DNA of 7,775 nucleotides. It comes from Candidatus Buchananbacteria bacterium (lineage in GTDB: Bacteria > Patescibacteriota > Patescibacteriia > CAIXNZ01). Below, one piece after another: positions 1 through 5,094 of this stretch; within the stretch, counting starts at the first letter, position 1, and each line of letters begins with the position of its first letter. The stretch spans positions 1 through 7,775 of the forward strand of contig JAUVKC010000049.1 in NCBI GenBank assembly GCA_030592165.1. The letters run 5' to 3'. A program made the position numbers and the translations under genes. The notes beneath the pieces are model-generated. The model had not been told where the DNA came from. It did no database searches and saw only the letters and a program-made list of their open reading frames with translations.

Positions 1-1
1 T

Positions 2-115
2 CAATTAAAAAATAAACAATCAGGGCTTTTTATTATTCTTGGTCCAAAAAGAATGGATTATGATAAAAACCTGGCCTTAGTTGAATATATTAAAAAATCA
101 CTTGATAACGTTTAA
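2..115 (+). CDS. hrcA: HrcA heat-shock repressor, C-terminal end only (partial)
   Basis: The frame is open from the window edge to a TAA at 113-115 and encodes the last 37 residues of a protein. The visible segment contains ILGPKRMDYDKNLALVEYI, which matches the conserved C-terminal motif of HrcA (G-P-x-R-M-x-Y, then a helix with L-V-E-Y). HrcA is the transcriptional repressor that binds CIRCE operators and silences dnaK and groE operons until heat shock; its folding depends on GroEL. The position directly 5' of grpE is the classical hrcA-grpE-dnaK-dnaJ order, which strongly supports the call despite the short fragment. The DNA-binding N-terminus and the promoter lie outside the window. The gap to grpE is 42 bp with no terminator, so the two are probably co-transcribed. 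Confidence 0.85.
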   Translation, partial: QLKNKQSGLFIILGPKRMDYDKNLALVEYIKKSLDNV

Positions 116-116
116 T

Positions 117-151
117 TCAGCTCTAAGCCCAAAGCTCATAGCCTCAAGTTA
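117..151 (+). repeat. 7-bp-periodic degenerate repeat in the grpE leader
   Basis: Five consecutive 7-bp units fill the gap between hrcA and grpE: tcagctc, taagccc, aaagctc, atagcct and caagtta. The shared core is AGCYC at the same phase in the first four units; the last has decayed. The array ends 6 bp before the grpE ATG, where a ribosome binding site would normally be, and no Shine-Dalgarno sequence is present. A similar array precedes dnaJ, and one with a different core precedes dnaK. The function is unknown. Confidence 0.6.
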
Positions 152-157
152 AAAATT

Positions 158-622
158 ATGAAAGATAAAAATATTAAAACTAAAAAGGAATTAACAGAAC
201 TGAAAGTAAAATGTGAAGAGTATCTTGCTGGTTGGCAAAGAGCTAAGGCTGATTATGAAAATTTCAAAAAAGAAACTGAAACTAAAATGGGAGAATTTTC
301 AGAATTTGTTAAAGCAGGTTTATTAAGTGATATTATCCCAATTTTAGATAATTTTGCAAAAGCTGTTGATCATGTCCCGGAAGATCAGCAAAAAGAGGAT
401 TGGGTGGTTGGTGTTTTTCATATCAAAAAGCAACTTGAAGATTTTTTAAGTAGTAATGGTTTGGAAAAAATAAAGACAATGGGTGAGAAATTTGATCATA
501 ATTTGCATGAAGCAGTAGGCAACAAGAAAGGTGAAAAAGATATTATTCTTAAAGAAGTCAGTTCCGGTTATAAATTAAATGGACAGGTAGTTATTCCAGC
601 CAAAGTAATAGTAGGTGAGTAA
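158..622 (+). CDS. grpE: GrpE, nucleotide exchange factor of DnaK
   Basis: GrpE is a cytoplasmic homodimer that releases ADP from DnaK and so resets the Hsp70 cycle. The 154-residue product has the expected layout. A long N-terminal helix contains GWQRAKADYENFKKE (residues 25-39, the GrpE signature region). Helices around residues 50-70 carry LLSDIIPILDNFAKAV, followed by EKFDHNLHEAVG (110-121) and the beta-rich C-terminal wing ending in GYKLNGQVVIPAKVIVGE (137-154). It is shorter than E. coli GrpE (197 residues) mainly because the disordered acidic N-terminal tail is missing. In the wing most GrpE proteins read R-V-L/I-R-P-A; here both arginines are replaced (Q143 and I146). The ATG at 158 is the first in frame after the hrcA stop, and no Shine-Dalgarno sequence precedes it. 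It lies 42 bp after hrcA. Confidence 0.95.
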   Translation: MKDKNIKTKKELTELKVKCEEYLAGWQRAKADYENFKKETETKMGEFSEFVKAGLLSDIIPILDNFAKAVDHVPEDQQKEDWVVGVFHIKKQLEDFLSSNGLEKIKTMGEKFDHNLHEAVGNKKGEKDIILKEVSSGYKLNGQVVIPAKVIVGE

Positions 623-639
623 AAATATTGTTTTTTTGA

Positions 640-683
640 AAAAATAAATAAAAAAAAGCCCAGATTATAAAAAACTGAGCTTT
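640..683 (-). terminator. Rho-independent terminator of the minus-strand gene at 697-1011
   Basis: On the minus strand a 9-bp stem, AAAGCTCAG paired with CTGGGCTTT (one G-U pair), encloses an 11-nt loop. It is followed by a long T-rich run (positions 640-654 read as T on that strand). On the + strand the same stem would have a C-A mismatch and no downstream T-tract, so it serves the minus-strand gene, whose stop codon lies 14 bp upstream, rather than grpE. Confidence 0.8.
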
Positions 684-696
684 GATTGGTACTACT

Positions 697-1011
697 TTAG
701 GTCACTTTTGTTCTTCGTTTTTCGTCGAATAATAATTTGGGATTTGGATTCCCAGCTATTATAACGATCGGTAAATTTACACTCTTTCCCCCTGGAATGT
801 GAAATTTTGAAATACTGTCCCGTCCGTCTTTAGATGGGGAAGCTAAGACCCCCAGAAATACGCCATTTAAAATGGTTTTGGCGATGTGGGTTTCAGGTTT
901 TTTTGCCAATTTTGGCGATAACCCTTTTACCTCATTGATCAGTTCGTCTGTGACGTCAAAGAACTGACCACCTAAAATTCCCGCATTGTTACGTTTCACT
1001 GCTTCACACAT
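697..1011 (-). CDS. Hypothetical protein, stand-alone gene between grpE and dnaK
   Basis: I do not recognise this family. From the preferred start the product has 104 residues and looks like a small soluble basic protein. It starts MCEAVKRNNAGILGG and has a central hydrophobic stretch, TILNGVFLGVLASPS (about residues 46-60). A strand-like VNLPIVIIAGNPNPKLLF (78-95) and a basic end, DEKRRTKVT, follow. No signal peptide or clear transmembrane segment is visible. I chose the ATG at 1011 because AGGAGG lies 12 bp upstream (1024-1029). The frame also contains an ATG at 1047 (12 more residues), but that start has no ribosome binding site and would sit about 11 nt from the predicted transcript start. 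It runs against the chaperone genes. A 180-bp sample (781-960) counted by eye is about 43% GC, against about 33% in a stretch of dnaK, which hints at transfer. Confidence 0.65.
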   Translation of the reverse strand: MCEAVKRNNAGILGGQFFDVTDELINEVKGLSPKLAKKPETHIAKTILNGVFLGVLASPSKDGRDSISKFHIPGGKSVNLPIVIIAGNPNPKLLFDEKRRTKVT

Positions 1012-1064
1012 TGTTTTCAATTTCCTCCTTGTACGTTGAGCATCCAAAATTTAGTTATGAAACA

Positions 1065-1093
1065 ATCATAACATTTTTATTTTAGCTTGTCAA
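1065..1093 (-). promoter_or_regulatory. Consensus sigma-70-type promoter for the minus-strand gene
   Basis: On the minus strand there is a perfect -35 TTGACA (1088-1093), a 17-bp spacer and a -10 TATGAT (1065-1070) with a TG extended -10 dinucleotide. Transcription would start near 1058. The -10 is embedded in a perfect inverted repeat with 7-bp arms, GTTATGA and TCATAAC (1054-1060 and 1066-1072, 5-nt loop), a plausible operator site. Confidence 0.75.
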
Positions 1094-1097
1094 TTAA

Positions 1098-1153
1098 ATT
1101 GGCAAATGGCATATGGTTTATAGTAGTTTACTATTTACTATATGCTATTTGCT
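1098..1153 (+). repeat. 7-bp-periodic array forming an imperfect palindrome, dnaK leader
   Basis: Eight 7-bp units follow each other without gaps: attggca, aatggca, tatggtt, tatagta, gtttact, atttact, atatgct and atttgct. The first half is roughly the reverse complement of the second, so the block can also fold as one long hairpin. The outer arms around 1100-1114 and 1140-1154 match at 13 of 15 positions and the inner parts match less well. It lies between the minus-strand promoter and the dnaK start. Confidence 0.65.
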
Positions 1154-1178
1154 AAAAAGCAATTTATTAATTAATAAT
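1150..1178 (+). promoter_or_regulatory. Possible weak promoter for dnaK
   Basis: TTGCTA (1150-1155) and AATAAT (1173-1178) are separated by 17 bp and would start transcription only a few bases before the dnaK ATG, giving a nearly leaderless mRNA. The region is so AT-rich that such matches arise easily. A rival is TTGTCA at 1087-1092 with TATGGT at 1112-1117, whose spacing is poor. Some promoter is expected here because an opposing gene separates dnaK from grpE. Confidence 0.25.
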
Positions 1179-1189
1179 TTATAAAAAAT

Positions 1190-3184
1190 ATGTCAAAAAT
1201 TTTAGGAATTGATCTCGGTACAACAAATTCAGCAATGGCCATTATTGAAGGTGGTCAGCCAAAAGTATTAGAAAACAAAGAAGGTATGAGAACAACACCT
1301 TCTATGGTAGCTATTTCCAAAAACGGTGAGAGATTAGTCGGTCAACTGGCTAAACGTCAGGCTGTAACTAATCCCAAGAATACTGTATTTTCAGTTAAGC
1401 GTTTAATTGGCCGAAGATGGTCTGATGCTGAAGTACAAAGTGATAAAGCAACTTTACCCTATGAACTTGTTCAGGCTGGTGAAGGTGTGAAAGTTAAAAT
1501 GGGTGATAAGGATCATACACCACAGGAAGTTTCAGCTATGATTTTACAAAAATTAAAAGCTGATGCTGAAAGTAAGTTAGGTGAAAAGATTACAGAAGCT
1601 GTAATTACTGTCCCAGCTTATTTTAATGATGCACAAAGACAAGCGACTAAAGATGCCGGTAAAATTGCCGGACTTGAAGTCAAACGTATTATTAACGAAC
1701 CAACAGCTGCAGCTTTAGCTTATGGATTTGATAAGAAAAAGGATCAGCAGATCGCAGTTTATGATCTTGGTGGTGGTACTTTTGATATTTCAATTCTTGA
1801 TGTTTCTGCTGATACAGTTGAAGTAAAAGCTACCAATGGTGATACTCATCTTGGTGGTGATGATTTTGATAAAAAAATAATTGACTGGATAATTGATGAG
1901 TTTAAAAAACAAAACGGTATGGATTTAGCCAAGGATGAAATGGCTTTGCAAAGAATCAAAGAAGCTGCTGAAAAAGCCAAAATTGAGCTTTCAACTTCAG
2001 CTGAAACTGAAATAAACCAGCCGTTTATTACTCAGGGTAGTGACGGTAGTCCGGTTCATTTAGTTATGAAATTATCCCAGGCCAAGCTTGAAGAACTTGT
2101 CGGTGATTTGATTGAGAAGACCTTGGAGCCAGTCAAAAAAGCTTTAGATGATTCTGGTTTTAAAGTAGCTGATATTGAAGAAGTTATTTTGGTTGGTGGT
2201 ATGACTAGAATGCCGATGGTTCAAAAAAAGGTAGAAGAATTTTTTGGCAAAAAACCTAATCTAACAGTTAACCCTGATGAAGTAGTTGCTATTGGCGCGG
2301 CTATTCAAGCGGGTGTATTACAAGGTGATGTAAAAGATGTACTTTTACTCGATGTAACACCTTTATCACTTGGCATTGAAACTCTGGGTGGTGTTTGCAC
2401 AAAGTTAATTGAAAAAAACACAACTATCCCAGCTTCAAAATCACAAATTTTCTCAACTGCAGCTGACAACCAAACTTCTGTTGAAATTAATGTTTTACAA
2501 GGTGAACGTGAAATGTCTGGTGATAATAAAACTTTAGGAAGATTTATCCTATCAGGTTTACCGCCATCACCACGTGGTGTTCCGCAAGTTGAGGTTAGTT
2601 TTGATATTGATGCTAATGGTATAGTAAATGTTAAAGCAGTTGATAAAGCTAGTGGTAAAGAACAGTCAATCACAATCACAGCTTCTTCAGGACTTTCCAA
2701 AGAAGAAGTAGAAAAAATGACTAAAGATGCCGAAGTTCATGCTGATGAAGATAAAAAGAAAAGGGAAATGATTGATGTCCGTAATTCTGCTGATGCTCTT
2801 ATTTACTCAACAGAAAAATCTTTAACAGAACTTGGTGATAAAGTTTCGGCAAGTATTAAAAAAGAAGTTCAGGAAAAAATAGAAGAACTTAAAAAAGTTA
2901 AAGACGGCGAAGATGTAGAAGCAATCAAAAAAGCTAATGACGCTGTCATGGTTTCAGCTCAAAAAGTAGGCGCTGAGATGTATAAAAAAGATGCTGATGC
3001 TGCCAAATCTGATGGTGCTACTGGTGATCAACCAAAAGACGGTGAGGTTAAAGCTGATGAATCTGCTAATGCAGAGGAGGGTGAATTTGAAGAGAAGAAG
3101 TCAGAGACTGATCAGCCTTCAGCTGAAAAAGAGGAAGTAAAAGAAGAGCCTAAGAAAGAAGAGAATAAAGGTGAAGAAAAATAA
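1190..3184 (+). CDS. dnaK: DnaK, Hsp70 molecular chaperone
   Basis: DnaK binds exposed hydrophobic peptide segments and folds or protects clients through ATP cycles driven by DnaJ and GrpE. The product has 664 residues (E. coli 638). The ATPase domain shows the phosphate-1 loop GIDLGTTNS (6-14), EPTAAALAYGFD (170-181), YDLGGGTFDIS (191-201) and VILVGGMTRMP (332-342). The interdomain linker VLLLDVTPLSLGIET is at 384-398. The substrate-binding beta domain runs to about 500, followed by the helical lid. The long form of subdomain IB (residues 75-112) is present. The C-terminus is unusual. From about 610 it is a low-complexity tail of E, K, D, A and S ending EENKGEEK, and the usual EEVD-type ending is absent. 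The ATG at 1190 has no Shine-Dalgarno sequence. The gene is separated from grpE by an opposing gene, so it needs its own promoter. Confidence 0.98.
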   Translation: MSKILGIDLGTTNSAMAIIEGGQPKVLENKEGMRTTPSMVAISKNGERLVGQLAKRQAVTNPKNTVFSVKRLIGRRWSDAEVQSDKATLPYELVQAGEGVKVKMGDKDHTPQEVSAMILQKLKADAESKLGEKITEAVITVPAYFNDAQRQATKDAGKIAGLEVKRIINEPTAAALAYGFDKKKDQQIAVYDLGGGTFDISILDVSADTVEVKATNGDTHLGGDDFDKKIIDWIIDEFKKQNGMDLAKDEMALQRIKEAAEKAKIELSTSAETEINQPFITQGSDGSPVHLVMKLSQAKLEELVGDLIEKTLEPVKKALDDSGFKVADIEEVILVGGMTRMPMVQKKVEEFFGKKPNLTVNPDEVVAIGAAIQAGVLQGDVKDVLLLDVTPLSLGIETLGGVCTKLIEKNTTIPASKSQIFSTAADNQTSVEINVLQGEREMSGDNKTLGRFILSGLPPSPRGVPQVEVSFDIDANGIVNVKAVDKASGKEQSITITASSGLSKEEVEKMTKDAEVHADEDKKKREMIDVRNSADALIYSTEKSLTELGDKVSASIKKEVQEKIEELKKVKDGEDVEAIKKANDAVMVSAQKVGAEMYKKDADAAKSDGATGDQPKDGEVKADESANAEEGEFEEKKSETDQPSAEKEEVKEEPKKEENKGEEK

Positions 3185-3195
3185 TGAATTGTGAC

Positions 3196-3204
3196 TTATC
3201 CACA
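3196..3204 (+). other. Single consensus DnaA-box match
   Basis: TTATCCACA, an exact match to the canonical 9-bp DnaA box, lies 12 bp after the dnaK stop and touches the 3203-3232 palindrome. No second exact box is seen in the window. One chance match in a window of this size is not very unlikely, so this is a sequence match only and not evidence for an origin. Confidence 0.25.
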
Positions 3205-3232
3205 ATGTTTTCCTGACGTCAGGAAAACATTG
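3203..3232. repeat. Perfect 30-bp palindrome between dnaK and dinD
   Basis: Two 15-bp arms, CAATGTTTTCCTGAC and its exact reverse complement, meet with no spacer at a TGACGTCA centre. As RNA it would form a strong hairpin 18 nt after the dnaK stop. The following AATTTCCTTAAT is only a weak T-tract, so it could be a dnaK terminator or an mRNA-stabilising 3' end. As DNA it is a possible operator for dinD, whose ATG is 28 bp further on. It does not match the CIRCE or Gram-positive LexA consensus. Confidence 0.75.
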
Positions 3233-3259
3233 AATTTCCTTAATATTAGCTAAAAAACC

Positions 3260-4114
3260 ATGAAATCAGAGTTAATAAAAAATTATTTTGAAAATTTTAA
3301 TAAATATATTTATGAAACAGAAGGCTTAGATTTTTGGTTTGCACGGGATTTGCAAAAATTATTGGGATATAAGAACTGGGAAAATTTTTTAAAAGTAATT
3401 CAAAAAGCGAAAGTAGCTTGTAAAAATGCTGGTGGTGAAAAAGAAGAGCATTTTGCTAATACTGTAAGAGCAGTAAATATGCCGAAGGGTGGCGTCAAAG
3501 AAGTTGATGATTTGTTTTTAACTAGATACGCTTGTTATTTAATTGCTCAAAATGGTGATTCTGGAAAAGAGCCAATTGCATTCGCAATGAATTATTTTGC
3601 AATTCAAACAAGAAAGCAGGAAATACTTGAACAACGAATCGATGAATGGGAGAGACTTAAAGCCAGGGAAAAATTGAGTGATTCAGAAAAAGGTCTTTCA
3701 GGTGTTATTTATGTGAGAGGTGTTGATAATAGAGGCTTCGCTATTATTAGAAGTAAAGGTGATCAGGCATTATTCGGTGGTTATACTACTACTGATATGA
3801 AATGTAAATTAGGGGTACCAGCGAATAGACCACTTGCAGATTTTTTGCCGACAATAACAATTAAAGCAAAGGATTTTGTAAATGAAATTACTATTTTTAA
3901 TCTTAAAAAAGATTTAAATTTAACAGGCTTAAATAGTATTGTTCAAGAGCATGAAAAAAACAATCAAGATGTTAGAAAATTACTTTTGAATAAAGGTATA
4001 TCACCTGAAAGTTTGCCAGCAGAAGATGATTTACAAAAATTAAAGAGAAAAATTTGTGCTGATGATAAGAAATTATTAAAAGAAGTTAAAAAAATAAATA
4101 AAGGTAAAAAATAA
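3260..4114 (+). CDS. dinD: DinD-family DNA damage-inducible protein
   Basis: The 284-residue product is close in length to E. coli DinD (274) and shares its landmarks. These are FARDLQKLLGYKNWENF (28-44, compare SARQLGKLLGYSEYRHF), KAKVACKNAG (49-58) and LTRYACYLIAQNGD (87-100). NYFAIQTRKQE (111-121), a central LFGGYTTTDMK (171-181) and a charged, lysine-rich C-terminus follow. The N-terminal half resembles the BRO-N fold found in phage antirepressor-like proteins. In E. coli, DinD is SOS-induced and reported to inhibit RecA strand exchange; whether that holds here is inference. The ATG at 3260 has no Shine-Dalgarno sequence. A DUF3467 gene follows after 4 bp, so the pair is probably an operon. 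No LexA box is recognisable; the palindrome at 3203-3232 is the only obvious candidate site. Confidence 0.9.
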   Translation: MKSELIKNYFENFNKYIYETEGLDFWFARDLQKLLGYKNWENFLKVIQKAKVACKNAGGEKEEHFANTVRAVNMPKGGVKEVDDLFLTRYACYLIAQNGDSGKEPIAFAMNYFAIQTRKQEILEQRIDEWERLKAREKLSDSEKGLSGVIYVRGVDNRGFAIIRSKGDQALFGGYTTTDMKCKLGVPANRPLADFLPTITIKAKDFVNEITIFNLKKDLNLTGLNSIVQEHEKNNQDVRKLLLNKGISPESLPAEDDLQKLKRKICADDKKLLKEVKKINKGKK

Positions 4115-4118
4115 TCCT

Positions 4119-4412
4119 ATGGAGCAACAAATTGAACCTAAAAAAGAAATAAAGATCAAAGTTACAGACGAGGTATTAGCGGGAAAGTATGCTAATATAA
4201 TGCAGATAGCTCATACAAAGGAAGAGTTTATTTTGGATTTTATGAATGTAGTGCCACCGCAGGGAATATTGAATTCGCGGGTTATAACTAGCCCGGGTCA
4301 TATGAAGCGGATTGTGAAGGCGTTGCAGGATAATATTGATAAATATGAAGAAAAGTTTGGACCGATTGATGAAGCTGAAGCGCCGAAGGGGATTCCGTTT
4401 CCGAAACTTTAA
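4119..4412 (+). CDS. DUF3467 family protein
   Basis: This 97-residue protein matches the DUF3467 pattern as I know it. It has a central Y-A-N-I-M-Q-I-A-H-T-K-E-E-F-I-L-D-F block (residues 24-41). SRVITSPGHMKRIVKALQDN (53-72) and KYEEKFGPID (75-84) follow, with a proline-rich end. The family is small, widespread in bacteria and has no established function. The N-terminus is charged (EPKKEIKIKVTDE). The gene starts 4 bp after the dinD stop, which suggests co-transcription and perhaps coupled translation, since no Shine-Dalgarno sequence is visible. The last third uses more G/C-ending codons than the first. No signal peptide or membrane segment is present. Confidence 0.8.
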   Translation: MEQQIEPKKEIKIKVTDEVLAGKYANIMQIAHTKEEFILDFMNVVPPQGILNSRVITSPGHMKRIVKALQDNIDKYEEKFGPIDEAEAPKGIPFPKL

Positions 4413-4430
4413 AATAATATTTATATCAGC

Positions 4431-4613
4431 TAGTCTGGAGCCTCCTTCGAGAATACTCAGGACAGGTCTGCTCCATGAGTGCTAAGAGCAGGTGAGCGTC
4501 GTACTTCGACTAGGCTCCCGCCAAAGGCGGACAGGCAGTATGACAAGCGGAGGAGGGAAATCTTGGTACTTCGACTATCTGCCTGCCGACAGACAGGTTC
4601 TCAGTGTGACAAG
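4431..4613. repeat. Mosaic of short nested intergenic repeats
   Basis: The gap 4413-4660 has no + strand gene and is richer in GC than its surroundings. It holds two copies of a unit that begins GTACTTCGACTA and ends CAGTRTGACAAG (4501-4546 and 4566-4613). Each is interrupted at nearly the same point by a different small palindromic insert. Copy 1 carries CCGCC-aaa-GGCGG (4518-4530) followed by ACAGG. Copy 2 carries a decayed hairpin bounded by CCTG and CAGG (4582-4597). Upstream, 4431-4500 has a further segment with a CTGCTC/GAGCAG stem (4468-4473, 4486-4491). Mosaics like this are familiar to me from Patescibacteria intergenic DNA. No transposase is nearby. Confidence 0.7.
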
Positions 4614-4618
4614 TGGGG

Positions 4619-4655
4619 TAATAAATAAAAATCCTTCCGCGTAGCGAAAGGATTT
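4619..4655 (-). terminator. Rho-independent terminator of the small minus-strand gene
   Basis: A 12-bp stem with one mismatch (4629-4640 against 4644-4655) has a 3-nt loop. On the minus strand it is followed by a T-rich run read from 4630 down to 4619. It lies 5 bp after the stop codon of the gene at 4661-4834. Confidence 0.85.
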
Positions 4656-4660
4656 GGGGT

Positions 4661-4834
4661 TTAGCCTTTGATTAAGATGCTTATCAGAAAAAGCAGGAAA
4701 CATAATACAATGGCTTTTTTAAGAGTAACAGGGTTTTTAGCGTTCTGTAGATCATATTTGACTGCAAAAAGCATTTGAGGTAATGATACTACTATCATTG
4801 CCATAATAATTTTCCAAAATTCGTTAGTTTCCAT
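4661..4834 (-). CDS. Small two-pass membrane protein, unknown function
   Basis: This 57-residue product starts METNEFWKIIMAMIVVSLPQ. It has two hydrophobic segments, about residues 7-25 (W-K-I-I-M-A-M-I-V-V-S-L-P-Q-M-L-F-A-V) and 42-55 (A-I-V-L-C-F-L-L-F-L-I-S-I-L). A short polar loop, KYDLQNAKNPVTLKK, joins them. The protein ends IKG. The positive charges sit in the loop, so by the positive-inside rule the loop should be cytoplasmic and both ends outside. The start is fixed by AGGAGG at 4846-4851, 11 bp before the ATG. A promoter and a terminator flank it, which makes a real gene likely despite its size. I do not recognise the family. Stand-alone membrane peptides of this kind include toxins and small regulatory subunits, but nothing here decides between them. 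Confidence 0.7.
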   Translation of the reverse strand: METNEFWKIIMAMIVVSLPQMLFAVKYDLQNAKNPVTLKKAIVLCFLLFLISILIKG

Positions 4835-4889
4835 CACTTGTAGATCCTCCTTTTTTATGATAAACTCCTTAAATTAAGATTAATAAAAA

Positions 4890-4916
4890 ATTATCATAAT
4901 TAAATAATTTAGTCAA
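4890..4916 (-). promoter_or_regulatory. Likely promoter of the small membrane protein gene
   Basis: On the minus strand, TTGACT (4911-4916) is followed by a TGATAATTT region. It can be read as GATAAT with a 15-bp spacer (4890-4895) or as TAATTT with a 17-bp spacer and an extended TG. The -10 region overlaps a perfect AATTAT-C-ATAATT palindrome (4889-4901). The -35 element lies only 4 bp from the divergent start codon at 4921. Confidence 0.45.
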
Positions 4917-4920
4917 TTTT

Positions 4921-5079
4921 ATGTCTAATTTTGAAGGTCAACCAGGCAACAAACAAGAGCTAGAAATATCTGCTCAAGAAAAAATCACTGAGCTCACTCA
5001 GCAGATTAAAGATTTAGAATTGGAAAAAAATGAAAAATTGGCGGAGCTTGATATTATTCCAACAAAAATGAAAAAATAG
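4921..5079 (+). CDS. 52-residue coiled-coil peptide, upstream part of an amber-split frame
   Basis: The product starts MSNFEGQPGNKQELEISAQE and continues as a charged amphipathic helix, KITELTQQIKDLELEKNEKL (residues 21-40). Its I, L and L spacing suits a short coiled coil. It ends IPTKMKK before a TAG at 5077-5079. It is the first ATG after the divergent promoter region, which suggests a genuine gene start. The frame continues without a shift through five sense codons to the ATG of the next ORF at 5095. The two pieces are therefore either fragments of one 361-residue protein broken by a single nonsense codon or two tandem genes. The family is not recognised. Confidence 0.5.
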   Translation: MSNFEGQPGNKQELEISAQEKITELTQQIKDLELEKNEKLAELDIIPTKMKK

Positions 5080-5094
5080 CAAAAAAAGGAAGCA

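Noticed and set aside
2305..2700. Minus-strand ORF of 131 residues inside dnaK
   Set aside because: It is fully antisense to a conserved dnaK region and has no ribosome binding site or recognisable product; it is a shadow frame.
4477..4485. GAGTGCTAA, identical to the right half of the CIRCE operator bound by HrcA
   Set aside because: The left half TTAGCACTC is absent at the required 9-bp spacing (4459-4467 reads aggacaggt). The site lies in a repeat mosaic, not upstream of a chaperone gene.
4431..4613. The repeat mosaic as a CRISPR array
   Set aside because: There are only two imperfect copies, each interrupted internally, with no regular spacers and no cas genes.
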